DNA of 64,000 bases. Source: Stappia sp. (GTDB lineage Bacteria; Pseudomonadota; Alphaproteobacteria; Rhizobiales; Stappiaceae). Shown here one piece after another: positions 33,802 to 41,888 of this stretch. The stretch spans positions 2,864,939 to 2,928,938 of the forward strand of contig NZ_CP157793.1 in NCBI RefSeq assembly GCF_040110915.1, in the 5' to 3' direction. Each line of letters begins with the position of its first letter. Position 1 is the stretch's first letter. The notes beneath the pieces were generated by a model. It searched no databases. It was not told the DNA's origin and worked only from the letters and a program-made list of their open reading frames with translations. A program made the translations under genes and the position numbers.

Positions 33802-34959
33802 ATGGCGCTCGCCTTCTCCCGTGCCGAATACGCCCAACGCCTCGACGCGCTGTGCGCGCGCATGGGCGGGGCCGATCACGACGCACTGCTGCTGTTTTCC
33901 CCGGAAAGCATGTTCTGGCTGACCGGATACGACACCTTCGGCTATTGCCATTTCCAGTCCATGGTGGTGACCCGCGACGGCCGGATCGTGCTCTTGACCC
34001 GCTCCGCCGATCTGCGGCAGGCGCGCGCCACCTCCATCGTCAGCGACATCCGCGTCTGGGAGGATCGCGACGGCGCCTCCCCCGTGCTGCAGTTGCGCGA
34101 CCTGCTGTTCGAACTCGGTCTCGACGGCGCCCGGCTCGGGGTCGAATACGACACCCATGGCATGACCGGACGCATCGCCATGGAGATCACCGCCCATCTG
34201 CCGGAAATCGCCGATCTGGAGGATGCCTCGCGGATCGTTGCCGTCCTGCGCGCGGTCAAGAGCCCGGCGGAGATCGAGATGGTGCGCCGGGCCGCCGCGC
34301 TCACCGACGCCGCCTATGAGGCTGCCTGGCCGCTGATCGGCCCGGGCGCGCGCGAGGGCGACATTCTCGCCGCGATGCAGGGCGCGGTCTTTGCCGGCGA
34401 CGGGGATTATCCGGGCAATGAATTCGTCATCGGCTCGGGACCGGAGGCACTGCTGTGCCGCTACCAGACCGGACGGCGGACGCTCGATGCACAGGATCAG
34501 CTGACGCTGGAATGGGCCGGCGTGTTTCGCCGCTACCACGTCGCGGCGATGCGCACCGTGGTGGTCGGCACGCCGACGGCGCGCCACGTCGCGCTGCACG
34601 AGACGGCGCGCGCGGCCCTGGCGGCGGTGGAGGAAACGCTGACACCCGGCCATACCTTCGGCGACGTCTTCGCCGCGCATGCCCGCGAGGTCGACCGGCG
34701 CGGCGAGGGCGCGCATCGGCTCAATGCCTGCGGCTATTCGCTGGGCACCCGGTTCTCGCCGAGCTGGATGGACTGGCCGATGGCCTATCGCGACAATCCG
34801 GCGGAGATCGTGCCGAACATGGTGGTTTTCCTGCACATGATCCTGATGGATTCCGACACGGGCACGGCGATGAGCCTCGGCCAGAGCTATCTGACCGGCG
34901 ACGGTCCGGCGGAGGGCCTGTCGAAGCTTCCTCTCGACCTGCCGGTCAAGCCGGGCTAA
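33802..34959 (+). CDS. M24-family creatinase-like protein without metal ligands
   Basis: A 385-residue protein with an N-terminal creatinase-type domain (residues 1-150) and a C-terminal pita-bread domain. In metal-dependent M24 peptidases the segment corresponding to LTLEWAGVFRRYHVAAMRT (near 234-252) carries two Asp ligands and a later GHG-type His ligand. Here those Asp positions are Glu/Ala and the His segment reads CGYSLG (near 310), as in creatinase and ectoine hydrolase relatives that work without metal. So it is probably a C-N hydrolase of a small molecule or a non-enzymatic relative, not a standard Xaa-Pro peptidase. It starts 6 bp after pgeF and is likely co-transcribed. Confidence 0.85.
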   Translation: MALAFSRAEYAQRLDALCARMGGADHDALLLFSPESMFWLTGYDTFGYCHFQSMVVTRDGRIVLLTRSADLRQARATSIVSDIRVWEDRDGASPVLQLRDLLFELGLDGARLGVEYDTHGMTGRIAMEITAHLPEIADLEDASRIVAVLRAVKSPAEIEMVRRAAALTDAAYEAAWPLIGPGAREGDILAAMQGAVFAGDGDYPGNEFVIGSGPEALLCRYQTGRRTLDAQDQLTLEWAGVFRRYHVAAMRTVVVGTPTARHVALHETARAALAAVEETLTPGHTFGDVFAAHAREVDRRGEGAHRLNACGYSLGTRFSPSWMDWPMAYRDNPAEIVPNMVVFLHMILMDSDTGTAMSLGQSYLTGDGPAEGLSKLPLDLPVKPG

Positions 34960-35029
34960 ACGAAAAGCGAGCGGGGCCGCCGGTCCCTGGCAAGACATGA
35001 AAGACGACCGAGGCAAAGCCGAAGGCCAG

Positions 35030-35557
35030 ATGCGCGTGACACCCAGTTTCCGAGCCCCCGTTTTCCGCACCGCAGCTCTTGCGGCCGCCCTCGCACTCGG
35101 CGCCTGCGCCGGCGAACCGCTGCCCCCCGGCATGGTCGCGGACGGCGCGGGGTCGGCGGGTCGGCAGGCCTCGGCGCCAGCGCCTTCCGTCAATCCGGCC
35201 GAGGCGACCATCGCCTTCGATCCCTTCACCGGCGCGCCGGGCAACATCGCCGACGCGCTCTCGCGCCGGATCGGCGCCGAGGCCCGGGCCCGCAACCTGC
35301 GCCTGGTGCGCCGCGTGGGCGCGCCGGCGACCTATCGGGTCAACGGCTATCTCTCGGCCTCCGGCGACCAGAGTTCGACCACGCTGTTCTATGTGTTCGA
35401 CGTGATCGACGCGCAGGGCAACCGCGCGCACCGCATTCTCGGACAGGAAGCCTCCGCCGGCGCCGCCGGCGATCCCTGGGCGGGGATCGACACGGAGACC
35501 ATCGACCGCGCGGCACGGCGCGCGGTCGCCGATCTGGCCGCCTGGCTCAACCGCTGA
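35030..35557 (+). CDS. Conserved lipoprotein, unknown function
   Basis: A 175-residue predicted lipoprotein: signal peptide FRTAALAAALALGAC with a lipobox LGAC around residue 26, then a disordered Pro/Ala/Ser stretch and a domain with ADALSRRIGAEARARNLRLVRRVGAPATYRVNGYLSASGDQSSTTLFYVFDVID. ATG 35030 is preferred over 34997 because GAAGG lies just upstream and the shorter form gives a normal signal peptide. Lgt, encoded 3 kb upstream, would lipidate it. The domain alternation resembles LpoB/CsgG-like fold proteins but I cannot assign it. Confidence 0.7.
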   Translation: MRVTPSFRAPVFRTAALAAALALGACAGEPLPPGMVADGAGSAGRQASAPAPSVNPAEATIAFDPFTGAPGNIADALSRRIGAEARARNLRLVRRVGAPATYRVNGYLSASGDQSSTTLFYVFDVIDAQGNRAHRILGQEASAGAAGDPWAGIDTETIDRAARRAVADLAAWLNR

Positions 35558-35646
35558 CCGCCGGCTCGACGGCCGCGTTTGCGCAAAGCGTCCCGACCGC
35601 GCGCCGGCTGCGGGACCACGGTCGGAGCCCCGCGTCACCGAAATGC

Positions 35647-35675
35647 AAAAAAGGTGGCGACACGGCGGCGTCGCC
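35647..35675. terminator. Hairpin with T6 on the minus strand
   Basis: GGCGAC (35656-35661) pairs with GTCGCC (35670-35675). On the minus strand it is followed by ACC and six T; on the plus strand by GGTTGTT. It could end the lipoprotein transcript. The rest of the 336-bp gap before prs (35558-35893) also holds the palindrome TTTGCGCAAA at 35578-35587 and no gene. Confidence 0.4.
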
Positions 35676-35893
35676 GGTTGTTAAACGCCGGTCCGATTGC
35701 TACAACGCCGCCGCCTGCCGGACGTCCGAGACGCCTCACCCGTGGCCCGTTGCCGCGATCTCCCGGCCGTTCCCGAAGGCCAAGAAGCTCATGCGGCTGA
35801 CGCCGCGCCAAGAGCTGACGCACCACGTGTGACCCTTTCCCGTGCCGCAGTCGCGTCCGAGCCGGCGGCGCAGCAATGAAGGACTTGCGGGCC

Positions 35894-36826
35894 ATGAAGA
35901 TTGTCGCGGGCAACTCCAATCGGGCGCTTGCCGAGGAAGTGTCGAAATATCTCGGCGCGCCGCTGGCCAAGTGCCAGGTACGCCGCTTCGCCGATCAGGA
36001 AATCTTCGTTGAACTCCAGGAAAACGTTCGCGGCGAGGATGTCTTCGTCCTGCAGTCGACGAGCTTCCCGGCCAACGACCACCTGATGGAACTGCTCATC
36101 ATCATCGACGCGCTGCGCCGCTCCTCGGCCAAGCGGATCACGGCGGTGATGCCCTACTTCGGCTACGCGCGCCAGGATCGCCGCGCCTCGGGCCGGACCC
36201 CGATTTCCGCCAAGCTGGTCGCCAATCTGATCACCCATGCCGGCGCGCACCGGGTGCTCACCCTCGACCTGCACGCCGGCCAGATCCAGGGCTTTTTCGA
36301 CATTCCCACCGACAACCTGTTCGCCGCCCCGGTGATGACGCGCGACATCAAGGAGCGCTACTCGACCGAAAACGTCATGGTCGTCTCGCCGGACGTCGGC
36401 GGCGTGGTGCGCGCCCGCGCGCTCGCCAAGCGCATCGACGCGCCGCTGGCCATCGTCGACAAGCGCCGCGACAAGCCTGGCGAATCGGAAGTGATGAACA
36501 TCATCGGCGACCCCTCGGGCCGCGACTGCCTGCTGGTCGACGACATCGTCGATTCCGGCGGCACGCTGTGCAACGCCGCCGAGGCGCTGCTCGACCAGGG
36601 CGCGAATTCGGTGACCGCCTACATCACGCACGGCGTCCTGTCCGGCGGCGCGGTCGCCCGCGTCAGCGCCTCCAAGCTCAAGGAATTGGTGATCACCAAT
36701 TCCATCGAGCCGACGGCCGCCGTGCTCGCCGCCCCCAACATCCGCACGGTCTCCATCGCGCCGCTGATCGGCGAGGCGATCTCGCGCACCGCGCTCGAAC
36801 AGTCGGTGTCCAGCCTGTTCAACTGA
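35894..36826 (+). CDS. prs: Ribose-phosphate pyrophosphokinase Prs
   Basis: Prs makes PRPP from ribose-5-phosphate and ATP, the entry metabolite for nucleotide, His, Trp and NAD synthesis. The 310-residue product starts [20 protein letters not shown]. It holds [22 protein letters not shown], the catalytic flexible-loop region [20 protein letters not shown], the [14 protein letters not shown] segment and the PRPP-binding [16 protein letters not shown] 35894 is preferred over 35876 because it gives exactly the family N-terminus. A strong terminator follows. Confidence 0.96.
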   Translation: MKIVAGNSNRALAEEVSKYLGAPLAKCQVRRFADQEIFVELQENVRGEDVFVLQSTSFPANDHLMELLIIIDALRRSSAKRITAVMPYFGYARQDRRASGRTPISAKLVANLITHAGAHRVLTLDLHAGQIQGFFDIPTDNLFAAPVMTRDIKERYSTENVMVVSPDVGGVVRARALAKRIDAPLAIVDKRRDKPGESEVMNIIGDPSGRDCLLVDDIVDSGGTLCNAAEALLDQGANSVTAYITHGVLSGGAVARVSASKLKELVITNSIEPTAAVLAAPNIRTVSIAPLIGEAISRTALEQSVSSLFN

Positions 36827-36872
36827 TCCACGCCCCGGCCCTGCGGTCCGGGCGAAACGATCTGATTCTTGC

Positions 36873-36903
36873 AACGGCGCGACGGGCCTCCCGCCGCGCC
36901 GTT
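36873..36903 (+). terminator. Terminator of prs
   Basis: A 14-bp stem with one mismatch (AACGGCGCG-a-CGGG, loop CCT, then its complement) ending in GTTT, 46 bp after the prs stop. It also lies just before the end of a minus-strand gene at 36929. Confidence 0.72.
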
Positions 36904-36928
36904 TCCGCGTGCGAACCCTGCGCCCGCC

Positions 36929-37393
36929 TCACTCCACGGTGATGGTGATGCGCGCGGATTCGACCGGCGGCATGTGCGGGATGTGATTGTGGTCGCCGAC
37001 GACGAGTTGCAGCGTGTGGGTGCCGGGCGCGAGATCGACCGTGGTTTCCGTCTGACCGCCGCCGAAATGGCGATGCGCGTCGTCGGCGGGGATCGCGGTG
37101 TCGTAGTCCTCAAGCTCCTGATCGATCAGCAGATGATGGTGGCCGGTGCCGCCCTTTTCGACGCCGGCCGGCGCGACGCCCATGCCTGAAAGGCCGAAGC
37201 GGACCGTCACCGGGCTCGACACGGTGGCCCCGTTCTGCGGTGCGATGAAATAGACGCGCGCGCCCTCCGGCGCGGGCGTGCGGTGATCGTCGGCGCGCGC
37301 CGGCGCTTCGGCCAGGGTCGCGGAAAGCATTGCGATAAGCGTTGCGATAGTTGCGACGCCGGCGAGCCCGGCGGTGCGGCTGCGAATGATCAT
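36929..37393 (-). CDS. DUF4399 domain-containing periplasmic protein
   Basis: A 154-residue exported protein: signal peptide to about residue 35 (ending PARADDHR), then the DUF4399 domain with VYFIAPQNGATVSSPVTVRFGLSGMGVAPAGVEKGGTGHHHLLIDQELEDYD and a His-rich beta-sandwich end (VVGDHNHIPHMPPVESARITITVE). Several His residues (HHH, DAHRHF, DHNHIPHMPP) could bind copper or zinc. It is divergent from the copper-type CopG gene next door, so a shared metal role is worth considering; that is inferred from position and His content only. Confidence 0.85.
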   Translation of the reverse strand: MIIRSRTAGLAGVATIATLIAMLSATLAEAPARADDHRTPAPEGARVYFIAPQNGATVSSPVTVRFGLSGMGVAPAGVEKGGTGHHHLLIDQELEDYDTAIPADDAHRHFGGGQTETTVDLAPGTHTLQLVVGDHNHIPHMPPVESARITITVE

Positions 37394-37516
37394 GACGTCC
37401 TCCCGTGGTTTTCAACGGCCGTCTTGCAATGGCGGCCTCCCCGAAAAGGATATCGAAGCATGCCGCAGCGGCAAGCGACGCGCACGATCTCGTGACCACC
37501 GCAACCGCGCCCCGCC

Positions 37517-37547
37517 TTGACCTTCCCCCCGCTGGAACAGCTACCCG
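37517..37547 (+). promoter_or_regulatory. CueR/HmrR-type promoter before the CopG gene
   Basis: TTGACC (-35, 37517-37522) followed by a 19-bp spacer carrying CCTTCC-N7-GGAA, then TACCCG. The CCTTCC-N7-GGAAGG dyad and the long 19-bp spacer are those of copper-responsive MerR promoters such as E. coli copA; here the right arm ends GGAACA, matching four of six bases. It is 34 bp before the ATG of a DUF411 gene, a known copper-resistance family. Confidence 0.7.
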
Positions 37548-37580
37548 AGACCGGTAACATTCAGTCAGGAGGCCCGTTCC

Positions 37581-38051
37581 ATGCCGATCCGCGCTTTTGC
37601 CGCTCTCACGCTCGTCGCGACCCTGATGGCGCCGGCCGCCGCCCTGGTCGCGCTCCCTGCCCCCGCTTCGGCGGCGGAAAAGATCACGCTGTGGAAGACC
37701 CCCTGGTGCGGGTGCTGCTCGGCGTGGGGCGAGGCGATGAGCCAGGCCGGCTATGCGGTTGCCATGCGCGACCGCGAGGACCTCGCCCCGGTGAAGGCAC
37801 AGCTCGGCGTGCCCGATGCGATGGCCTCCTGCCACACGGCCATCATCGGCGGCTATTTTCTGGAAGGGCACGTGCCGCTCGAGGCGGTGCGCAAGCTGCT
37901 CGACGAGCGACCGGAGATCGCCGGTCTCGCCGTGCCGGGCATGCCGCAGGGATCGCTCGGCATGGGCACCGACCCCACCGCCCGCTACGACGTGCATGCG
38001 GTCGCCCGCAGCGGCGAGAGCCGCGTGTTCCACCGCGCCGGCCTCGACTGA
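37581..38051 (+). CDS. CopG/DUF411 periplasmic copper-resistance protein
   Basis: A 156-residue DUF411 protein with a signal peptide (1-32, ending PASAAEK). The mature thioredoxin-like domain shows KTPWCGCCSAWGEAM (C43, C45, C46), MASCHTAIIGGYFLEGHVP (C84, H85, H97) and a Met-rich end AVPGMPQGSLGMG. CopG of Pseudomonas aeruginosa, a DUF411 member, binds a cysteine-bridged copper cluster and takes part in copper resistance. The CueR-like promoter directly upstream supports copper induction. The regulator itself is not encoded in the window. Confidence 0.87.
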   Translation: MPIRAFAALTLVATLMAPAAALVALPAPASAAEKITLWKTPWCGCCSAWGEAMSQAGYAVAMRDREDLAPVKAQLGVPDAMASCHTAIIGGYFLEGHVPLEAVRKLLDERPEIAGLAVPGMPQGSLGMGTDPTARYDVHAVARSGESRVFHRAGLD

Positions 38052-38084
38052 CGTCGCGCGCGCAAGACGCGCCACCTCGATGTG

Positions 38085-38882
38085 TCAGGACACGACGTCG
38101 CGGACGTCGCGGGACGCGATCACGCAATTGCGGCCCGCGGCCTTGGCGGCATACAGCGCGACGTCTGTGTGATAGAGCGCGGACTTCAACGCCTCGGGCG
38201 GGGTCGTCAGATGCACCCCGACGCTGACGGTCACATCGAGCGCCGAACCGTCGAGCCGCAGCGGCTCGGCGGCAACCGACCGGCGAAAGCCCTCGGCCCA
38301 CGCCATGGCGTCGTCCCAGCAGTCTTGCCCGCGCGCGCAAGGCAGCGCGAATATGAACTCCTCCCCGCCGAAGCGGGCCAGGCACCCCGTCTCCGGCGCC
38401 ACCGCGCGCAAGCGGTCGACGACCGCCCGCAGGGCCGCGTCGCCATTGAGGTGCCCGAAACGATCGTTGATGCGCTTGAAGTGATCGATGTCGATCAGAA
38501 ACAGCGCGATGCTCTCCGGTCCGTCACGGCGGGAGTCCAGCCACTCGAAGAACGCGCGCCGATTCGCAACGCCCGTCAGTTCGTCGCGCGCGGCCAGCGC
38601 CGCATTTTCCTCGGCGAGGCGATGGATCAGCAGGTAATCGCGCAGCCACACCCCGGAAAACAGGGTCGCAAGCACGAGAGGAATCAGCGTGCCGGCGAGG
38701 AGCGCGTCGTTGTACCGGTCGCCGGACAGATGCCGGAACAGGATCGCGGTCGCAAGCGCCGACGACAACACCGACCCGGCAACGATGACGGCGGTGCGCC
38801 GCACGCCACGTCGGAAAGGAGAGGGCAGCGCCTGCCACCGCATGCGGGCCCGGGCAATGAGGCCGTTCATCTCGTGATCCAT
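38085..38882 (-). CDS. GGDEF domain diguanylate cyclase, membrane anchored
   Basis: A 265-residue protein with two membrane helices (about 30-50 and 60-80) and a C-terminal GGDEF domain (about 95-260). The active-site loop reads ARFGGEEFIFAL, the GGEEF form that is catalytically competent, and the first metal-binding segment is IDIDHFKRINDRFGH. It should make c-di-GMP from two GTP. No RxxD inhibitory site is clearly seen before the loop. No EAL domain or sensor domain is present. Its upstream region (38883-39019) is an AT-rich patch. Confidence 0.9.
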   Translation of the reverse strand: MDHEMNGLIARARMRWQALPSPFRRGVRRTAVIVAGSVLSSALATAILFRHLSGDRYNDALLAGTLIPLVLATLFSGVWLRDYLLIHRLAEENAALAARDELTGVANRRAFFEWLDSRRDGPESIALFLIDIDHFKRINDRFGHLNGDAALRAVVDRLRAVAPETGCLARFGGEEFIFALPCARGQDCWDDAMAWAEGFRRSVAAEPLRLDGSALDVTVSVGVHLTTPPEALKSALYHTDVALYAAKAAGRNCVIASRDVRDVVS

Positions 38883-38981
38883 CCGCGAAATTTACGCAAT
38901 AATATTACTGAGCGAAAACCCGAAATCGAGCATGACAAGTATTCTGGAAACGCAGGCAAATATAATCAAAACGTCGACTAC

Positions 38982-39005
38982 ACCCGACAATTGTCATTGC
39001 CGGGT
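38982..39005 (-). terminator. Strong hairpin after the ABC permease gene
   Basis: On the minus strand ACCCG-g-CAAT, loop GACA, ATTG-t-CGGGT forms a nine-pair stem with one G-U pair, 15 bp after the permease stop. No T-run follows. It lies next to an AT-rich stretch (38890-38980) that is the likely promoter region of the GGDEF gene. Confidence 0.45.
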
Positions 39006-39019
39006 TGAGCAAGTGTCTT

Positions 39020-39907
39020 TTACCCGCGCCAGCTGAGCAGCCAGCGCTCCGCGCGGCCGATGAGCCAGCCGACGATCAGGCCGAGCATCGACAGGATCGC
39101 CACGCCGGCGAGCAACTGATCGGTGGCGAACAGGCTGCCGGCCATCAGGATATAGGCGCCGACGCCGTATTCCGCGCCGATCATCTCCGCCGCGACCAGC
39201 AGGATGATCGCGATGGAGGCGGAAATCCGGCACCCGGACAGGATCGCCGGCATGGCGCCCGGCAGGATGATCTTGCGCACGATCGAGGTCCAGCTCAGTC
39301 CGAAGGACTGGCCCATGCGCACCAGCGAGCGGTCGACATTGTCGACGCCGCCATAGGTCGCGATGACGGTGGGAAAGAACGAGCCGAACAGGATGGTGGC
39401 GACCTTCGAGCCCTCGCCGATGCCGAACCAGATGACGAAGAGCGGCAGCAGCGCGATCTTGGGGATCGGAAACAGGGCCGAGACGAGCGGCAAGAGGCCC
39501 GCGCGGGCGAAGGAAAACAGGCCGATCATGAAGCCGACCAGCACGCCGAGCGAGGTGCCCAGCGTCCAGCCGATGACGAGGCGCTGCAGAGACGCCTCGA
39601 GATGACGCCAGAGCTGCCCGGTCTCGATCAGCTGGCCGAAGGCTTCCGCCGCCTCGCTCGGCGCCGGCAGCACGAGATTGCTGATCACGCCCGTCCGCGA
39701 GCCCGCTTCCCAGGCCAGAATGAGCCCGACGAAAACCAGCGGACCGACAAACCGGACGCGCACCGGCCGGAACCCGCCGCCGCGATAGGGAACGGGACGG
39801 GCCTCGCCGCTTCCGCGCGCGGCCTCGGTCGTCCCCGTCGCGTCGACTGGTTGCGACGCGTTGGCCGGCGGGGTGGCCGACGGGGCGGCATGGTCAAGCT
39901 GCGTCAT
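39020..39907 (-). CDS. ABC transporter permease, NitT/TauT (SsuC-like) family
   Basis: A 295-residue permease with about six helices after a polar N-terminus of 45 residues. The cytoplasmic coupling segment GQSFGLSWTSIVRKIILPGAMPAILSGCRISAS has the EAA-type pattern that contacts the ATPase. ATG 39907 overlaps the ATPase gene by 14 bases; longer starts would run into that gene. Together with the two genes upstream it makes a complete importer for a small organic molecule (nitrate, sulfonate, thiamine-precursor type). Confidence 0.91.
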   Translation of the reverse strand: MTQLDHAAPSATPPANASQPVDATGTTEAARGSGEARPVPYRGGGFRPVRVRFVGPLVFVGLILAWEAGSRTGVISNLVLPAPSEAAEAFGQLIETGQLWRHLEASLQRLVIGWTLGTSLGVLVGFMIGLFSFARAGLLPLVSALFPIPKIALLPLFVIWFGIGEGSKVATILFGSFFPTVIATYGGVDNVDRSLVRMGQSFGLSWTSIVRKIILPGAMPAILSGCRISASIAIILLVAAEMIGAEYGVGAYILMAGSLFATDQLLAGVAILSMLGLIVGWLIGRAERWLLSWRG

Positions 39908-40667
39908 CGGCAAGCTCCCGGTCGGCGGCGCGCGCCTCGTCGCGCAACAGGTGCCACAACTCGCGCTGGATGCGGTCCAGGTCGGGGTCGGGCGTCGCCC
40001 GATCCGCAAGGTCGCGGTCGATCTCCACGATGGTGCGGATGCGCCCGGGCCGGCGCGACAGCACCACGATCCGGTGCCCGAGCCGCACCGCCTCGGCGAG
40101 ATTGTGGGTGACATAACAGGCGGTGAAGCGCTCGCGCTGCCACAGGGCGACCAGATCGTCCATCAGCAGTTCCCGCGTCTGGCTGTCGAGCGCCGACAGC
40201 GGCTCGTCCATCAGCATCACCGCCGGACGCACGCTCAGCGCCCGGGCGATCGCCACCCGCTGCTTCATGCCGCCGGACAGCTGGCGCGGCAGCGCGTCGC
40301 GGAAATCGCTCAGGCCCGTGCGCGCCAGCACGTCGTCGACGATCTCCCGCCGCGCGACGGCCGACAGGCCGTGATCCTCCAGTACCAGCGACACATTGCC
40401 GGCCACGCTGCGCCAGGGCAGCAGGGCGAAGTCCTGGAACACATAGGTCAGCGGGTTGAGCGAGCCCTCCGGCGCCCGGCCGGAGGTGAGCACCTCGCCG
40501 CGCTCGGGACGCTCCAGGCCGCCGAGGAAGCGGAGCAAGGTGGACTTGCCGCATCCCGACGGCCCGATCAGGCACACGATCTCCCCCGCGCCGACGGCGA
40601 GGTCGATGTCGCTCAGGACCTGCGTGTCGCCATAGCGATGCGACACGCCGCGCAGAAGGAGATCCAT
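39894..40667 (-). CDS. ABC transporter ATP-binding protein, NitT/TauT (SsuB-like) family
   Basis: A 257-residue ATPase: Walker A GPSGCGKST, Q-loop YVFQDFALLPW, signature LSGGMKQRVAIARAL, Walker B VMLMDEPLSALD and the H-loop YVTHNLAEA. All motifs are intact. It powers import with the permease downstream and the binding protein upstream (35 bp gap). Confidence 0.93.
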   Translation of the reverse strand: MDLLLRGVSHRYGDTQVLSDIDLAVGAGEIVCLIGPSGCGKSTLLRFLGGLERPERGEVLTSGRAPEGSLNPLTYVFQDFALLPWRSVAGNVSLVLEDHGLSAVARREIVDDVLARTGLSDFRDALPRQLSGGMKQRVAIARALSVRPAVMLMDEPLSALDSQTRELLMDDLVALWQRERFTACYVTHNLAEAVRLGHRIVVLSRRPGRIRTIVEIDRDLADRATPDPDLDRIQRELWHLLRDEARAADRELADDAA

Positions 40668-40702
40668 CGGGCTTTTCCGGTCAGGTCAGGGAAACCCGCG
40701 CC

Positions 40703-41755
40703 TCAGTCGGTCTCGACGAAGCGCGTGTCGACCAGCATGTCGAGCGTCACCGTCTCCGGCACCAGTCCTTCCGACTTGAACCAGTCGAGCTGGTCGGAGA
40801 CCGAGGACAGCGTCAGACGCGCGCCCTCGTTGACGCGCATGGCACCGTTGCGGATCGACGGCGCGGCCTTTTCGTAGGGCCGCTCGACATAGACATACTT
40901 GTGGATGAGACGGACCATGTCCTCGGCCGCCGCCTCGCCGGCGGTCTTGTCGACCAGGGCGGCGTTGAAGTCGGCCGCGCCCTTCGCGAAGGCGCCGAGG
41001 AAGCGCTCGACGAGTTCCGGGCGGTCCGTCACGTTTTCGGTGGAGGTGAACACCGTGGTCACCTGATAGTTCGGGATGTAGTCGGCGACCATGCCGATCG
41101 CCTCGATCTCCTCCCCGCCGGCGAGCGCCTTGCCGATATGCGGCACGATCGTCCAGCCATCGATCTGCCCGGTCTTCAGCGCACCGATGATCGCCCCGAC
41201 CTTCTGCAGCGGCCGCAGGGTGATCTCGGAGCGATCGAAGCCTTCCTTGTCGGCGATCTTGTGCGCCATGTAGTGGAAGGAGGAGCCGGCCTGGGTGATG
41301 CCGAAGCTGCGCCCCTTGAGATCGGCCGGCGTGGTGACGCCGGCGTCATAGGCGGCCCTGGAGACCAGGATCATCTGTCCGTCGATGCCGGCCTCTTCCT
41401 GCAGCGCCCCGCCGACCACCTTGATCGCGCCCTTCTCGGCGAGATTGATCAGTCCGCCCGACACCGCCGTCACGCCGAAGTCGACATCGCCGGAGGCAAT
41501 CGCCACCGCCATCGGCTGCGCCGCCTGGAAGAACTTGAACTCGACCTCCAGCCCCTCGTCGGCGAAATAGCCGCGCTCGAAGGCGACGAAGCTCGGCGCA
41601 TGCGAGGTGAAGCGCAGGGCGCCGACGGTGATCTTGTCGGCCGCGACGCCGGGCACCGGCGCGGTCACGGCGCAGGCAAGGGCGAGACCGGCGACCGCCA
41701 GCCCCTTGACCAGGGCGCGTTTGCTGACCAGAGCGCGTTTGCTGAAGTTTCTCAT
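40703..41755 (-). CDS. ABC transporter substrate-binding protein, NMT1/THI5-like
   Basis: A 350-residue periplasmic binding protein. The signal peptide starts with MRNFSKRALVSKRALVKG, where SKRALV is duplicated by an 18-bp tandem repeat, then a hydrophobic run to about residue 38. The mature part shows ITVGALRFTSHAPSFVAFERGYFADEGLEVEFKFF and GDVDFGVTAVSGGLINLAEKGAIKVV, typical of NMT1-like proteins that bind nitrate, taurine, riboflavin or pyrimidine precursors; the ligand cannot be read from the sequence. It is the first gene of the three-gene importer. Confidence 0.9.
   Translation of the reverse strand: MRNFSKRALVSKRALVKGLAVAGLALACAVTAPVPGVAADKITVGALRFTSHAPSFVAFERGYFADEGLEVEFKFFQAAQPMAVAIASGDVDFGVTAVSGGLINLAEKGAIKVVGGALQEEAGIDGQMILVSRAAYDAGVTTPADLKGRSFGITQAGSSFHYMAHKIADKEGFDRSEITLRPLQKVGAIIGALKTGQIDGWTIVPHIGKALAGGEEIEAIGMVADYIPNYQVTTVFTSTENVTDRPELVERFLGAFAKGAADFNAALVDKTAGEAAAEDMVRLIHKYVYVERPYEKAAPSIRNGAMRVNEGARLTLSSVSDQLDWFKSEGLVPETVTLDMLVDTRFVETD
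41707..41742 (-). repeat. 18-bp tandem duplication in a signal-peptide coding region
   Basis: TGACCAGGGCGCGTTTGC is followed directly by a copy with one change (G to A). It is in frame and repeats the residues SKRALV in the n-region of the substrate-binding protein. Confidence 0.8.
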
Positions 41756-41888
41756 GGCATCCTCCCGTCGACCCGGTCCCCGCCGACGGCACCGCTGCGC
41801 GCCATCGACATCCGGCCTCGGTCTGTGATTTTCGATCGGCGGGTCATAGCATGCGTCCGCCGGAGCCGGAAGGGGCGCCGGCGCCCGG

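Noticed and set aside
32614..35295. An 893-codon minus-strand frame opposite pgeF, the M24 gene and the lipoprotein gene
   Set aside because: Antisense to recognisable genes, with no domain of its own.
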